Below, piece after piece: positions 49,856 to 57,999 of a DNA stretch of 64,000 nt. A program made the position numbers and the translations under genes. Origin of the DNA: Mycolicibacterium novocastrense. GTDB taxonomy: Bacteria; Actinomycetota; Actinomycetes; Mycobacteriales; Mycobacteriaceae. The stretch covers positions 124,001 through 188,000 of the forward strand of contig NZ_BCTA01000002.1 in the NCBI RefSeq assembly GCF_001570485.1, in the 5' to 3' direction. Below the pieces are notes generated by a model, which saw only the letters and a program-made list of their open reading frames with translations, was not told where the DNA came from and did not search any database. How positions within the stretch are numbered: the stretch's first letter is position 1; the number at the start of each line of letters is the position of its first letter.

Positions 49856-50670
49856 CGCGGGTGGTCCATGTTCTGCAGCGCCGTGTCGGCCACGGTGAAC
49901 ACCGATCCCTCCGGTGCCGATGCGGTGGCCGCGATGCTGGCCGCGTGCCGAACGTCCTTCTGCAGCAACGCGCCTGCGATGGGCGCCAGTGCCTCGACCG
50001 TGCCGCCGAACATCGCGATGCTGCCCAACGCCTTGCTGGTTGCCGATCCACCGTTGAGCACCTCGGCAAGGCGCACGCGCGGAATACCCAGGGACTCACC
50101 GAGATCGAGAGTGCTCAGCGCGCTGCCGAGATTGGCGGTGAACAGCAGGTTGTTCAGGATCTTGGTGACCTGTCCACTGCCCAGCGGGCCGAGATGCACG
50201 ATTGGGTCGGCATAGGTCGCGAACACCGGGCGGCAGCGTTCGACGACGTCCTCCTCGCCGCCGACCATCACCAGCAGCTTGCCCTCTTCGACGGCGGGCC
50301 CACCGCCGCTCACCGGCGCGTCGATGACCGAAACACCCTGTTTGGCAGCGGCTTCGGCGATCTCCCTGCAGGTGTCGGGATGTACGGTGCTGTGGATGGC
50401 AATGGTTGCGCCGGAGGCCAGGCCGGCGAGCACACCGCTCTCACCGTTGAGGACTTCGCGCACGTCGTCGTCGCCGACCACGCACAGGCAGACCAGATCG
50501 CTGGCCGCGGCCAACTCCGCAGGCGTGCTCGCGGACTTGGCTGCCGTGCCGGCATACGGTTCGAGGCTGGCCGCCCGACGCGCCCACAGCGTCGTCTCGA
50601 ACCCGCCCTCGACGATCTTGCGGGCCATGGGGCCGCCCTGGCTGCCCAGTCCGATGAATCCGACGCGCAT
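49852..50670 (-). CDS. 3-hydroxyisobutyrate-dehydrogenase-like oxidoreductase
   Basis: 272-aa paralogue of the next gene: VGFIGLGSQGGPMARKI, DAPVSGGGPAVEEGKLLV, and GSGQVTKILNNLL with the catalytic Lys. The Gln in place of the usual Met of GxMG is unusual but tolerated. ATG 50670 overlaps the upstream hydrolase stop by one base (TGATG). The long upstream extension of the open frame is a shadow of that hydrolase. Confidence 0.92.
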   Translation of the reverse strand: MRVGFIGLGSQGGPMARKIVEGGFETTLWARRAASLEPYAGTAAKSASTPAELAAASDLVCLCVVGDDDVREVLNGESGVLAGLASGATIAIHSTVHPDTCREIAEAAAKQGVSVIDAPVSGGGPAVEEGKLLVMVGGEEDVVERCRPVFATYADPIVHLGPLGSGQVTKILNNLLFTANLGSALSTLDLGESLGIPRVRLAEVLNGGSATSKALGSIAMFGGTVEALAPIAGALLQKDVRHAASIAATASAPEGSVFTVADTALQNMDHPR

Positions 50671-51569
50671 CAATCCGCCTCCACTTTCTGCTCGGCCTTG
50701 TCCTCGGCGCCTCTTCGGGCCGCGACGCATTCCTCGACGAACGACAACACTTTGTCGTGGTAGTCCGCGGCCGCGTAGGACAGCGAAATGTTGTGACCTG
50801 CGCCGGCCTGTTCGTTGAGGACGAAGCGGGGCGCGGCGGTGAACACCGCGGCGATGTCGGCCAGCGACTCGGGGTCGGTGCGCCACACCCGCTCGTGTTC
50901 GGCGACGGTGAACTGCACGGGCACCTCGACCCGCGCAGCCATCGCCGGAAAGTCCCGCCGCGGCCAGTTTTTCGTCATGTCCGCCTCGTACGGCGCGCCC
51001 GTCGACGAGTTCGTGATACCCGAGAGCACCTCGGGCGGATACAGGTCGGCGGGTTCCCACAGCAGGTCGCGAAGCCCCACCGGCCGCCGGGTGGCCGTCG
51101 TCGTCTTCAGGATCTGGGCCGCGGAGTCCGCATACCGCAACCCGGTACCGGCCAGGCCGAGTCCGAGCACCCCCGCCTGAGCGGCACGGTCGTCGGCGGC
51201 CATGCGCACCGCCAGTTCACAGCCTGCCGAGTGGCCGAGCAGGAACAGGCCTTCGCCGCGCGGGTTCTGGCCCAACACCTTGTCGACGGCACCATAGGCG
51301 AGCGCGACCCGCTGGTCGGGTTGGTGCATCGCCTCGGGATAGGGCGCCGAGCTGCCGTAGCCGGGTCGGTCCAACGCCACCACCGTGATTCCTCGGGCCG
51401 GACCGGCGCGCAGCAGCGACAGCTGAGGATGGCCGGGACAGTCGAAATACGCTGCGGTGCTGGCACCTCCGTGGAGGGCGACGATGACGGCGGCCGGGTT
51501 GTCGGCATGTGCGACAAGGCCCGACATGGGAACGCCGTCGACGAGGACGACGCGGGGGCGCGGGCTCAC
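50670..51569 (-). CDS. alpha/beta hydrolase
   Basis: 299-aa serine hydrolase: VALHGGASTAAYF, DRPGYGSS, nucleophile LLGHSAGCELAVR, catalytic His in GAGHNISLSY. GTG 51569 overlaps the stop of the thiolase fusion (GTGA); the 90-codon extension upstream is antisense-like noise within that gene. Could be a thioesterase or esterase acting on the cleavage product. Confidence 0.88.
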   Translation of the reverse strand: MSPRPRVVLVDGVPMSGLVAHADNPAAVIVALHGGASTAAYFDCPGHPQLSLLRAGPARGITVVALDRPGYGSSAPYPEAMHQPDQRVALAYGAVDKVLGQNPRGEGLFLLGHSAGCELAVRMAADDRAAQAGVLGLGLAGTGLRYADSAAQILKTTTATRRPVGLRDLLWEPADLYPPEVLSGITNSSTGAPYEADMTKNWPRRDFPAMAARVEVPVQFTVAEHERVWRTDPESLADIAAVFTAAPRFVLNEQAGAGHNISLSYAAADYHDKVLSFVEECVAARRGAEDKAEQKVEAD

Positions 51570-53221
51570 CCGTCGGTCCGCATCAGGATCGCCCCGCTTG
51601 GCGTGAGCCCGCCACTGCTGACCACCGCGACCTTGGCGTCCTTCACCTGGCGCTCGCCCGCGTCGCCGCGAAGTTGCGTGACGGCTTCGTGGATCAGGCC
51701 CATTCCGTGTGTCCGGCCGTGCGACAGCTGACCGCCGTGGGTGTTCAACGGGATCACCCCGTCGCGGGCGATGGCCTTGCCGCCGTCGAGGAAGTCCTTG
51801 GCCTCGCCGATACCGCAGAAGCCGAGAGCCTCCAGCCACGACAGGCAGTTGAACGAGAAGCCGTCATACAGCTCTGCGACGTCGACATCCTTGGGCCGCA
51901 ACGAGGTTCGAGTCCACAGATGGGCGGCCTGACCGAGTACCTGAGGTTCGTGGGTCAGCGTGCTCTGGTCCCAGTCGGTGCGTTCGACGATCTGCGTGCC
52001 GACCGCCTCGAACAACACCGGCTTGTGGGGCATGTCTTCTGCGGTTTCGACGGCCGAGACGATGACCGCGACGGCGCCGTCACAGGGAACGTCGCAGTCG
52101 TACAACCCGAACGGGGTCGTGATCATCCGCGCGTTGAGGTAGTCGTCCATCGTCATGGGGTCGCGGTAGATGGCGGTCGGTTTCAGCGCCGCGTTCGCGC
52201 GCTGGTTGAGCGCGATCCAACCGAGCGTCTCGCGCGTGGTGCCGTAGCGCTCGAAGTGGCGCTGGGCGTTGAGCGCCAGCGTGTGCGCGGCCGACATCGC
52301 ACCGAAGGGCATCTGCCAGCTCGAGGTTCGGGCGCCGCCCGGCGGTGACGCCTTGCCCTCCTTCATCAACTGCTGGAACGTCGCCTCCCACAATGTGCGG
52401 AAGCACAGCACGTGCCGGGCCATACCCGTGGCCACCGCCATCATCGCCGCGATGACCGAGCCGCCGGGTCCGAAGGTATCCATGCCGCCGTTGATCCACG
52501 CCGGGCGTAGACCGAGAGCGCCCTCCAGCGCGGCGACGCCGCCTTCGCCCATGCCCGCGATGTCCAACCCGGGATAGGTCGACAGGCCGTCGATGTCGTC
52601 GAACGTCAGACCCGCGTCGGCGACGGCGGCCTCGCACGCTTCGATCGTCAGCGACAGCGGCGGCACCATCAATCGCCGACCGAGCCGCGACGCACCGATT
52701 CCGGTGATCGCCGAATGCTCTTCGAACCGTTGGCGAGTCAGCGGCTGGCTCACGTGACGGGCGAAGTCCTGTGGTGCGATCTCGTCCTCGGCGACCGGGC
52801 CACTCTGTTCGTCGGCGCCGGGTGTGAAGACGGGCAGCCAGACAGTTCCGGCCCCATCGCCGAGCTGTTGAAACGTCACCTCGACGACTTGACCGAGTTT
52901 CAGGTCGTCGGGGTCGCAGTCGACGATGTTGGTGGTCAGTCGAACTCGCGGATCCTCGACGATCGCCACCTGGGCCACCACGTAGGGCGGCGGCAGGTCC
53001 GGGAAGCCGAACCGGTGGTTGACGGTGAACGCCGACAGCGTGGCCTTGCCGGAGACGTCGCGAATGCCCATGTTGTGGCTCCGGCAGTACCGGCACACGG
53101 GTTGCGGCGGATGGATCAGCGCCGTGCAGTCACGACACTCCTGGATACGCAGGACACCGTCGGCGCCGGCGGTCCAGAAAAACTCGTTGAGTACCGTCAG
53201 CTCGGGTAGTGGTCTTGTCAC
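51566..53221 (-). CDS. fusion of DUF35 OB-fold protein and thiolase-like aldolase (ChsH2-DUF35/Ltp2 type)
   Basis: 551-aa two-domain protein. Residues 1-~150 are a DUF35 domain: zinc ribbon CRDCTALIHPPQPVCRYC, then OB-fold (TLSAFTVNHRFGFPDLPPPY; VTFQQLGDGAGTVWLPVF). Residues ~165-551 are thiolase-like of the SCP-X/Ltp2 branch (SLTIEACEAAVADAGL; ELYDGFSFNCLSWLEALGF; GGQLSHGRTHG) without the thiolase nucleophile Cys. In cholesterol side-chain degradation Ltp2 and the DUF35 part of ChsH2 form a retro-aldolase from separate chains; here they are one polypeptide with DUF35 first. GTG 53221 overlaps the ferredoxin stop by 4 nt. Predicted retro-aldol C-C cleavage of a beta-hydroxyacyl-CoA. Confidence 0.92.
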   Translation of the reverse strand: MTRPLPELTVLNEFFWTAGADGVLRIQECRDCTALIHPPQPVCRYCRSHNMGIRDVSGKATLSAFTVNHRFGFPDLPPPYVVAQVAIVEDPRVRLTTNIVDCDPDDLKLGQVVEVTFQQLGDGAGTVWLPVFTPGADEQSGPVAEDEIAPQDFARHVSQPLTRQRFEEHSAITGIGASRLGRRLMVPPLSLTIEACEAAVADAGLTFDDIDGLSTYPGLDIAGMGEGGVAALEGALGLRPAWINGGMDTFGPGGSVIAAMMAVATGMARHVLCFRTLWEATFQQLMKEGKASPPGGARTSSWQMPFGAMSAAHTLALNAQRHFERYGTTRETLGWIALNQRANAALKPTAIYRDPMTMDDYLNARMITTPFGLYDCDVPCDGAVAVIVSAVETAEDMPHKPVLFEAVGTQIVERTDWDQSTLTHEPQVLGQAAHLWTRTSLRPKDVDVAELYDGFSFNCLSWLEALGFCGIGEAKDFLDGGKAIARDGVIPLNTHGGQLSHGRTHGMGLIHEAVTQLRGDAGERQVKDAKVAVVSSGGLTPSGAILMRTDG

Positions 53222-53529
53222 CGCACGAATCCCGAGATCGCCTCGTTGTCATCGGTTTTGGGTTCGGGTTCGGGCACCTCGTGTGCCTCCTGATGCACGG
53301 CGGTGTCGTCGGACGGCCGGTGTTCGCCCATGTAGATGATCGCGTGCACCGGGCAGTCCAATAGTGCGCGCATCACCGCGTCCCTGTCCTTCTCCGGCAC
53401 CGTGCCGTCGCCGATGAGGGAGGCGTACCCCCAGTCGTCCAGGGAGAAGTACCCCGGGGCGTGCTTGGCGCATATCCCGAAGCCGTCGCACAGCGTCCGG
53501 TCGAGCCGAATCCGCAAGCCCTCACTCAT
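53218..53529 (-). CDS. ferredoxin with C-terminal extension
   Basis: 103-aa ferredoxin: RTLCDGFGICAKHAPGYFSL (CxxxxxC with AP) and LLDCPVHAI give a three-Cys 3Fe-4S pattern in residues 1-70; a ~30-residue acidic tail (EVPEPEPKTDDNE) follows, absent from the other ferredoxins here. ATG 53529 overlaps the NuoF-like stop (ATGA). Probably accepts electrons from that flavoprotein. Confidence 0.92.
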   Translation of the reverse strand: MSEGLRIRLDRTLCDGFGICAKHAPGYFSLDDWGYASLIGDGTVPEKDRDAVMRALLDCPVHAIIYMGEHRPSDDTAVHQEAHEVPEPEPKTDDNEAISGFVR

Positions 53530-54827
53530 GATTGAGCCACCGCCTCCACTTCGTAAGGCCGCACGGCGGCGAACGCGTCGGCGCGACAGGCCGTGCAGTC
53601 GTCGGTGAGGTGGCGAGCCACCACTTGTGGGAACTGTCGCAGCAGGCTCGCGGCGACGTTGGTGGCGCCGTCGAGAGTGCCACAGGCGCCACGCCCGCGA
53701 AGCACCACCGACCAACGCTCCAGGCGGGTGACGTCCTCCTGGGTGGCTACGCCGTCGCGCAGCGCCGACGTGACCGCGGCCATGGCGGCGGTGCCGTTGA
53801 AGCAGGATCCGCACTGGCCCGCGTTCTCCCGGTCGAAGTACGACATCACCGCGGCCGCGACGGCGACGGGGCAGTCGTCGGTGAGGATCGAGATGGCCCC
53901 GCATCCCAGACCGCTGCCGAGCCGGCGAACCGACTCGTGGTCGAGCGTCGCGTCGAGGATGTCGGTGTTGACCAGGCCGGCGAAGTAGCCGCCCATCAAG
54001 ACGCCGGTGACCGCGTCGCTGGTGACCCCGTGCAGGTGCAGCAGATCGGAGAACGATGCACCGTGCGGGATTTCGTACAGCGCGGCTGGTCGTCCGCCGC
54101 CGGTGATGGTCGCGAGAAACGTCCCGGGAGACATCGGCGTGCCGACCGAACGGAACTTCTCGGCGCCGTGCTCATGGATGTAGGGCAGGTTGGCCAGCGT
54201 CTCGACATTGCTGACCATGGTGGGGACGCCGGCCACGCCTTCCTCGAAGGGCCGTGGCGGTTTGTCGGTCGGCTTGGCGGGTCCGCCGTTGATGCGCCGG
54301 ACCGCGGCGGTCTCTTCTCCGGCCACGTACCCGGGTTCGACTGTGACGACGGTGATCTCGGTCGCGCCGAACGTTTCTGGTGGCACTTCGCTGAGCGCGG
54401 CGGTGACGGCGTTCGCGGCGGGGGAGTCGGAGACGTAGACGTATGCCCGGCGGGCGCCTGCGACGGCCGTCGCCAAGCGCAGACCGTCGAGCACGAGATG
54501 GGGCCGGTTACGCAGGAGCCAGCGGTCTTTGACCGACGCGGGTTCACCTTCTTCGCCGTTGGCCACGACGACGGTCTCCGAGCCGCGCTGGTGGGCATTG
54601 TGCACCGTGCGCAGTTTGGTGCCGATCGGGAACGCGGCGCCGCCGCGGCCCAGCAGCCCCGACAGGTCGACCTGCGTCAGCAGCGCATCGGCATCGATCA
54701 GCGGCCGGTATCCGCCCGCCCGGGTGTACTCGGCGTAGTCCTCCGTGCCCGCCTCCGACGGGCGCAACAGCCGCGGCGCGCAATCCGGCCAGGCGGCGAC
54801 GGCGAGATCGGTGGCAGTAGAGGTCAT
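53526..54827 (-). CDS. NuoF-like NADH:ferredoxin oxidoreductase (orphan 51-kDa-subunit homologue)
   Basis: 433-aa flavoprotein resembling complex I subunit F. FMN/NADH motifs GRGGAAFPIGTKL, VANGEEGEPASVKDR and EPGYVAGEETA; SLBB-like region PHGASFSDLLHLHG; C-terminal CGSCFNGTAAM and RGACGTLDG. In NuoF the N3 cluster uses CxxCxxC plus a later Cys; the third is Gly here, so a standard 4Fe-4S site is incomplete. No NuoE or NuoG is near. ATG 54827 has AAGGACCAGCC upstream; longer readings are rejected. With the overlapping ferredoxin gene it probably forms an NADH-driven electron supply for P450 or Rieske enzymes. Confidence 0.88.
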   Translation of the reverse strand: MTSTATDLAVAAWPDCAPRLLRPSEAGTEDYAEYTRAGGYRPLIDADALLTQVDLSGLLGRGGAAFPIGTKLRTVHNAHQRGSETVVVANGEEGEPASVKDRWLLRNRPHLVLDGLRLATAVAGARRAYVYVSDSPAANAVTAALSEVPPETFGATEITVVTVEPGYVAGEETAAVRRINGGPAKPTDKPPRPFEEGVAGVPTMVSNVETLANLPYIHEHGAEKFRSVGTPMSPGTFLATITGGGRPAALYEIPHGASFSDLLHLHGVTSDAVTGVLMGGYFAGLVNTDILDATLDHESVRRLGSGLGCGAISILTDDCPVAVAAAVMSYFDRENAGQCGSCFNGTAAMAAVTSALRDGVATQEDVTRLERWSVVLRGRGACGTLDGATNVAASLLRQFPQVVARHLTDDCTACRADAFAAVRPYEVEAVAQS

Positions 54828-54863
54828 GGCTGGTCCTTCCGGCCCGCGGATAGGCTGACGGAC

Positions 54864-55337
54864 ATGAGGACTGCGGTCGTGCGCGTCGGTGTCGACACGG
54901 CGGGCGAACTCGGCCCGGCCCAACTCGACGACGGCCTTGCTCGGCTGAGGGATTCGGCGGCTGCGCACGGTATCGAGGTGGTGGCCAACGATCTGGCCGG
55001 GTTGCCGCCGAAACGCCGTGAGGTCGAGTTGTTGATCGCCGGCGACGACCAGGACGAACTCCGTCGGCTCGCGGTCGACCTGTGCGACAAGGCATTCGGC
55101 ACCACGCCGGTGCCCGGCGTGGTGACGTTCATCAGCCGCGGCACCGACGACGATGCGCACGGCGTCCTTGCCGGGCTCGGGCTGTCCGGGGAGATCGAAC
55201 GGGTACCCGGCGACGACGGCTGGGACGTCATATATGTGACGTTGCGCAGGGCCGACCTCGAACGCGTTCCGGAGAGTCGGGTGCACACCGCGCTGGAGGC
55301 CTCACTCAACTGCGAGGTCCACATCCGTACGACGTAG
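54864..55337 (+). CDS. conserved hypothetical protein
   Basis: 157-aa protein starting MRTAVVRVGVDTAGELG, with a second half GVVTFISRGTDDDAHGVLAGLGL and WDVIYVTLRRADLERVPES. No family recognised; the pattern suggests an alpha/beta fold without obvious catalytic residues. ATG 54864 is divergent from the NuoF-like gene with 36 nt between. The same frame is open for 1.3 kb upstream, but only as the antisense of the NuoF-like gene. A weak hairpin (55373-55386, CGCCG-TAGC-CGGCG) follows. Confidence 0.75.
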   Translation: MRTAVVRVGVDTAGELGPAQLDDGLARLRDSAAAHGIEVVANDLAGLPPKRREVELLIAGDDQDELRRLAVDLCDKAFGTTPVPGVVTFISRGTDDDAHGVLAGLGLSGEIERVPGDDGWDVIYVTLRRADLERVPESRVHTALEASLNCEVHIRTT

Positions 55338-55425
55338 TGCTTCCGGGCGAGCGCGCAGTCTCGAACACGAAGCGCCGTAGCCGGCGTACGAGGATGTGCC
55401 CTCACGGTTGTGGTGGATCCGCTCA

Positions 55426-56334
55426 TCAACTGTCCAGGAACTTCAGAATTGCCGGCGCCGCCTGCACCCACGTGTCGAACAGGCAGAAGTCCTTTCCGCC
55501 GCTGGCCGCGAACTTCTCACCGGCACGCTCCCAGGCATCCTCGGGCCAGGGCGGGTCGATCAGCGTTGAGCCCTTGATCAGGCAGCTGACCTCGAGCGAC
55601 GTGCGCTTCGGATGATCCCAGTCGTTCTCGCCGCCGCGGACGATCAATGTCGGCACCGTGATGTTGTCGAACATCTCGTCTTCGACACCGGGGATCGTTT
55701 GACCGGGCTTGGGCACGAAGGCGTTGAGCCAACGCAACATCACCTTCAGAAACTCGTCGACGTCGAGGGCTCTGAACCGCTCCTCGTTGCGAGGATTCTC
55801 GCCGATGCGCTCCTTCCACTCGGCGACGTGCAGCAGTCCGTCGATGCCCGCACCGCGGGCGGCCAGGATGCTCGGCACCACGTAGTGTCCGCCCAGTACG
55901 AAGGACCCGTATACGCCGCCGACGATGTTCCAGACCACCAGCTTTCGGACGATTTCGGGGTAGAGCATCGTCGTCAGCATCGAGTCCCGCGCCCCACCGG
56001 AACCGCCCGCGATGATGCACTGCTCGATGCCGAGACCGGTGATCAGCGCGTGCAGCGTTTCGGCGCGCATATGAGATTCGCTCTTACCGTAGAACTGCAC
56101 GTCCGACTTGCCACAGTTCGGCCGATCCCACAGCAGCACGCGGTAACCGCCCGATGCCAGCGCCTCCGCCAGTGGCCGTAGGCCGGGAATCTCCTTGCTG
56201 AATCGGCCGCCCGGCGTCAGTGCGATGAATTCGCCTTCGTTGCCTAGGATTTCGTAGACGACGTGGCCGCCGTTGATCTCGACGGTCTCTTCGCCCGGTT
56301 TGAGAGTGGGGCCCGCGGCCTCCGTGGTGGTCAT
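55426..56334 (-). CDS. alpha/beta hydrolase-fold protein, catalytic His not evident
   Basis: 302-aa protein: YRVLLWDRPNCGKSD, nucleophile elbow CIIAGGSGGARDSM, acid region TLIVRGGENDWDHP. The C-terminal stretch where the catalytic His is expected reads GKDFCLFDTWVQAAPAILKF with no His, so it may be catalytically altered or use another residue. ATG 56334 follows GCGGAGG with 6 nt; the 19-codon extension encodes the intergenic repeat and is rejected. Last gene of the 59097-55426 group. Confidence 0.87.
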   Translation of the reverse strand: MTTTEAAGPTLKPGEETVEINGGHVVYEILGNEGEFIALTPGGRFSKEIPGLRPLAEALASGGYRVLLWDRPNCGKSDVQFYGKSESHMRAETLHALITGLGIEQCIIAGGSGGARDSMLTTMLYPEIVRKLVVWNIVGGVYGSFVLGGHYVVPSILAARGAGIDGLLHVAEWKERIGENPRNEERFRALDVDEFLKVMLRWLNAFVPKPGQTIPGVEDEMFDNITVPTLIVRGGENDWDHPKRTSLEVSCLIKGSTLIDPPWPEDAWERAGEKFAASGGKDFCLFDTWVQAAPAILKFLDS

Positions 56335-56346
56335 GCTGAGCCTCCG

Positions 56347-56410
56347 CGAACGTGCGCAAACTGCTGAATTTTCGCGGCGTGTCGTGTGCAAACACGCACG
56401 CTCACGCCAA
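56347..56410. repeat. 64-bp intergenic repeat with GNRA hairpin, copy B
   Basis: Ungapped match to 518-581. The hairpin core is 56377-56401 (stems GCGTG/CACGC and CGTGT/ACACG, bulged T, GCAA loop). It ends 13 nt before the ATG of the minus-strand hydrolase at 56334, so on that strand the hairpin lies in the leader of the gene. Same orientation relative to the downstream gene as copy A. Confidence 0.75.
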
Positions 56411-56425
56411 CAAGGGGACCTGTGA

Positions 56426-56818
56426 TCATGCCTGGACCAACACCTCGTTGCCGACCACCCGCACGGGGTAGGTCCGGATGCTCCACTCCGGCTTGACCGC
56501 CGTGGTGCCGGTGGCCAGTTCGAAACCCCACTGGTGCCACGGGCAGTAGATGTACTCCAGATCGCGCACCATCACCGCATCGCCGGGCACGCTGTCGTCG
56601 ACCACGGTGCGGCCGCGGGCACGTCCGGAACACAGCGGTCCACCCTCATGCGGGCAGTAGTTGGCGATCGCGTAGAACGTGCCGTTGACGTTGTAGACGC
56701 CCACGCCGTGGCGTCCGATCGGCACCAGTTTGTGCTTGCCCGGCGGGATCTCGTCGACCGTGGCGACGACGTGCTCACGCCCCTGGGCCAGCCGGGGCGT
56801 CTTCTCTTGTTCGCTCAA
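56426..56818 (-). CDS. Rieske-type 2Fe-2S ferredoxin
   Basis: 130-aa protein with the Rieske motif ANYCPHEGGPLC and IYCPWHQWGFEL (CxH...CxxH) and no catalytic domain. TTG 56818, 1 nt after the amidohydrolase stop, is the only in-frame start upstream of the fold. Electron carrier for an oxygenase encoded elsewhere, or an accessory domain for the adjacent amidohydrolases. Confidence 0.92.
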   Translation of the reverse strand: MSEQEKTPRLAQGREHVVATVDEIPPGKHKLVPIGRHGVGVYNVNGTFYAIANYCPHEGGPLCSGRARGRTVVDDSVPGDAVMVRDLEYIYCPWHQWGFELATGTTAVKPEWSIRTYPVRVVGNEVLVQA

Positions 56819-56819
56819 C

Positions 56820-57962
56820 TCAGAACACCCGCACCTGGCCCTCGAGGGCCGGAACCGTGTCGGGAAGGTGATACGTCGCGATGCCGTTCTTGAACATCAC
56901 CGCTTCCCGGGCATGCTCGGGCAGGTGCTTGACCAGCCAGCGTGGGTCGTCGAACGTCCAGTGCGGGTAGTCCGACGAGTAGAGCAGGATCTTCTCGCAC
57001 TCCATCCACTCGAACGCGCGCGACAGCTCGGTCTTGTCCTCGGGGTAGTCCAGCGGCTGGGTGGTGAACTTGATGTGGTCCTTGACGTATTCGGACGGTT
57101 TGCGCTTGATGTCCAACCACGACTTACGGGCCTCGTAGATGGCGTCCATCCGCCACATCAGCGGCAGAATCCAGGTGAAAGCGTGTTCCACCAACACGAT
57201 TCGCAGCGTCGGGAACCGGTCGAAGAGCCCGTCGAAGACCATGCTCATCACCTGGTTCGCGGCCAGCAGCGAGTAGGTGACCATGAAATCGTGGTTGTAG
57301 CTGGGGAATCCGACCGGCGGGATCGGCAGCTCCTCGTGATGGCTGCGGGACAGGTGGCAGCTCACCGTGATGTCGTTGCGGGTCGCGGCCTCCCAGATCG
57401 GGTTGTACTTGGGATCACCCCACGCCGGGCGGGGTTCGGCCTTGATCAGGATCTGGCCCATGTACGGGTGGCCGGCCCAGCGCTCGATCTCGCGGGCCGA
57501 ATCCTCGGGCGCCTCGATCGCCACACAGATCGATCCGCGCCACCGCTCGTGCCAGTTGTTCTTGCTGTCGAGCCAGTGATTGGCCTGCCAGTCGTTGAGC
57601 GCGACGCTCATCGCGTGGTTGACCTCGGGGAAGCGCGCCGGGTAGGCGGCGGGTTCCAGGATCGCGATGTCGGCGCCCGCCTCCATGATCAGCTGCTTGA
57701 ACGCCAGTTCGGGGTCGCTGCCCGCGAAGTTCCCGTCCGAGGGGAAGGTGTCGACCCGCATCGCGTACGCGTGGGCGTAGTCGGGTGCGTCGTAGTAGAT
57801 CTGGTCGCCGATCCGCCGCGTCAGGAAGTACTTGCTGCGCCACGGCTCCGGGATGTACGGCGTCAGCTCACCCGCCCTCGGCGTGGGGTGAACGTCGGAG
57901 TCGACGCAGCGCACCGCGACGCGCTCCGCGGCGGGCTTGCGCTCTGTCACTGTCACCGTCAT
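56820..57962 (-). CDS. amidohydrolase-2 (PF04909) family protein
   Basis: 380-aa TIM-barrel protein: CVDSDVHPTPRAGELTPYI, GSICVAIEAPEDSAREI, DITVSCHLSRSHHEEL, LVEHAFTWILPLMWRMD, LYSSDYPHWTFDDPRWL. Typical ACMSD-like metal-ligand positions (Asp/His at strand 1, His in CHLS, late Asp-His). ATG 57962 has GGGAG upstream. 37 nt after a second family member; possibly two consecutive hydrolytic or decarboxylating steps, or two substrates. Confidence 0.9.
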   Translation of the reverse strand: MTVTVTERKPAAERVAVRCVDSDVHPTPRAGELTPYIPEPWRSKYFLTRRIGDQIYYDAPDYAHAYAMRVDTFPSDGNFAGSDPELAFKQLIMEAGADIAILEPAAYPARFPEVNHAMSVALNDWQANHWLDSKNNWHERWRGSICVAIEAPEDSAREIERWAGHPYMGQILIKAEPRPAWGDPKYNPIWEAATRNDITVSCHLSRSHHEELPIPPVGFPSYNHDFMVTYSLLAANQVMSMVFDGLFDRFPTLRIVLVEHAFTWILPLMWRMDAIYEARKSWLDIKRKPSEYVKDHIKFTTQPLDYPEDKTELSRAFEWMECEKILLYSSDYPHWTFDDPRWLVKHLPEHAREAVMFKNGIATYHLPDTVPALEGQVRVF

Positions 57963-57999
57963 CGTGGCTCCCTGCCTTTCAACTGCGTCTCACGCCCTA

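Noticed and set aside
53532..54863. Plus-strand open frame of about 440 codons leading into the gene at 54864
   Set aside because: It is the antisense of the NuoF-like gene, whose motifs are unmistakable; only the part from ATG 54864 has no competing gene and a plausible start.
56335..56391. N-terminal extension MHTTRRENSAVCARS of the hydrolase
   Set aside because: It is the intergenic repeat read as protein; the same peptide-like string appears from the copy at 518-581. The ATG at 56334 has a good ribosome site.
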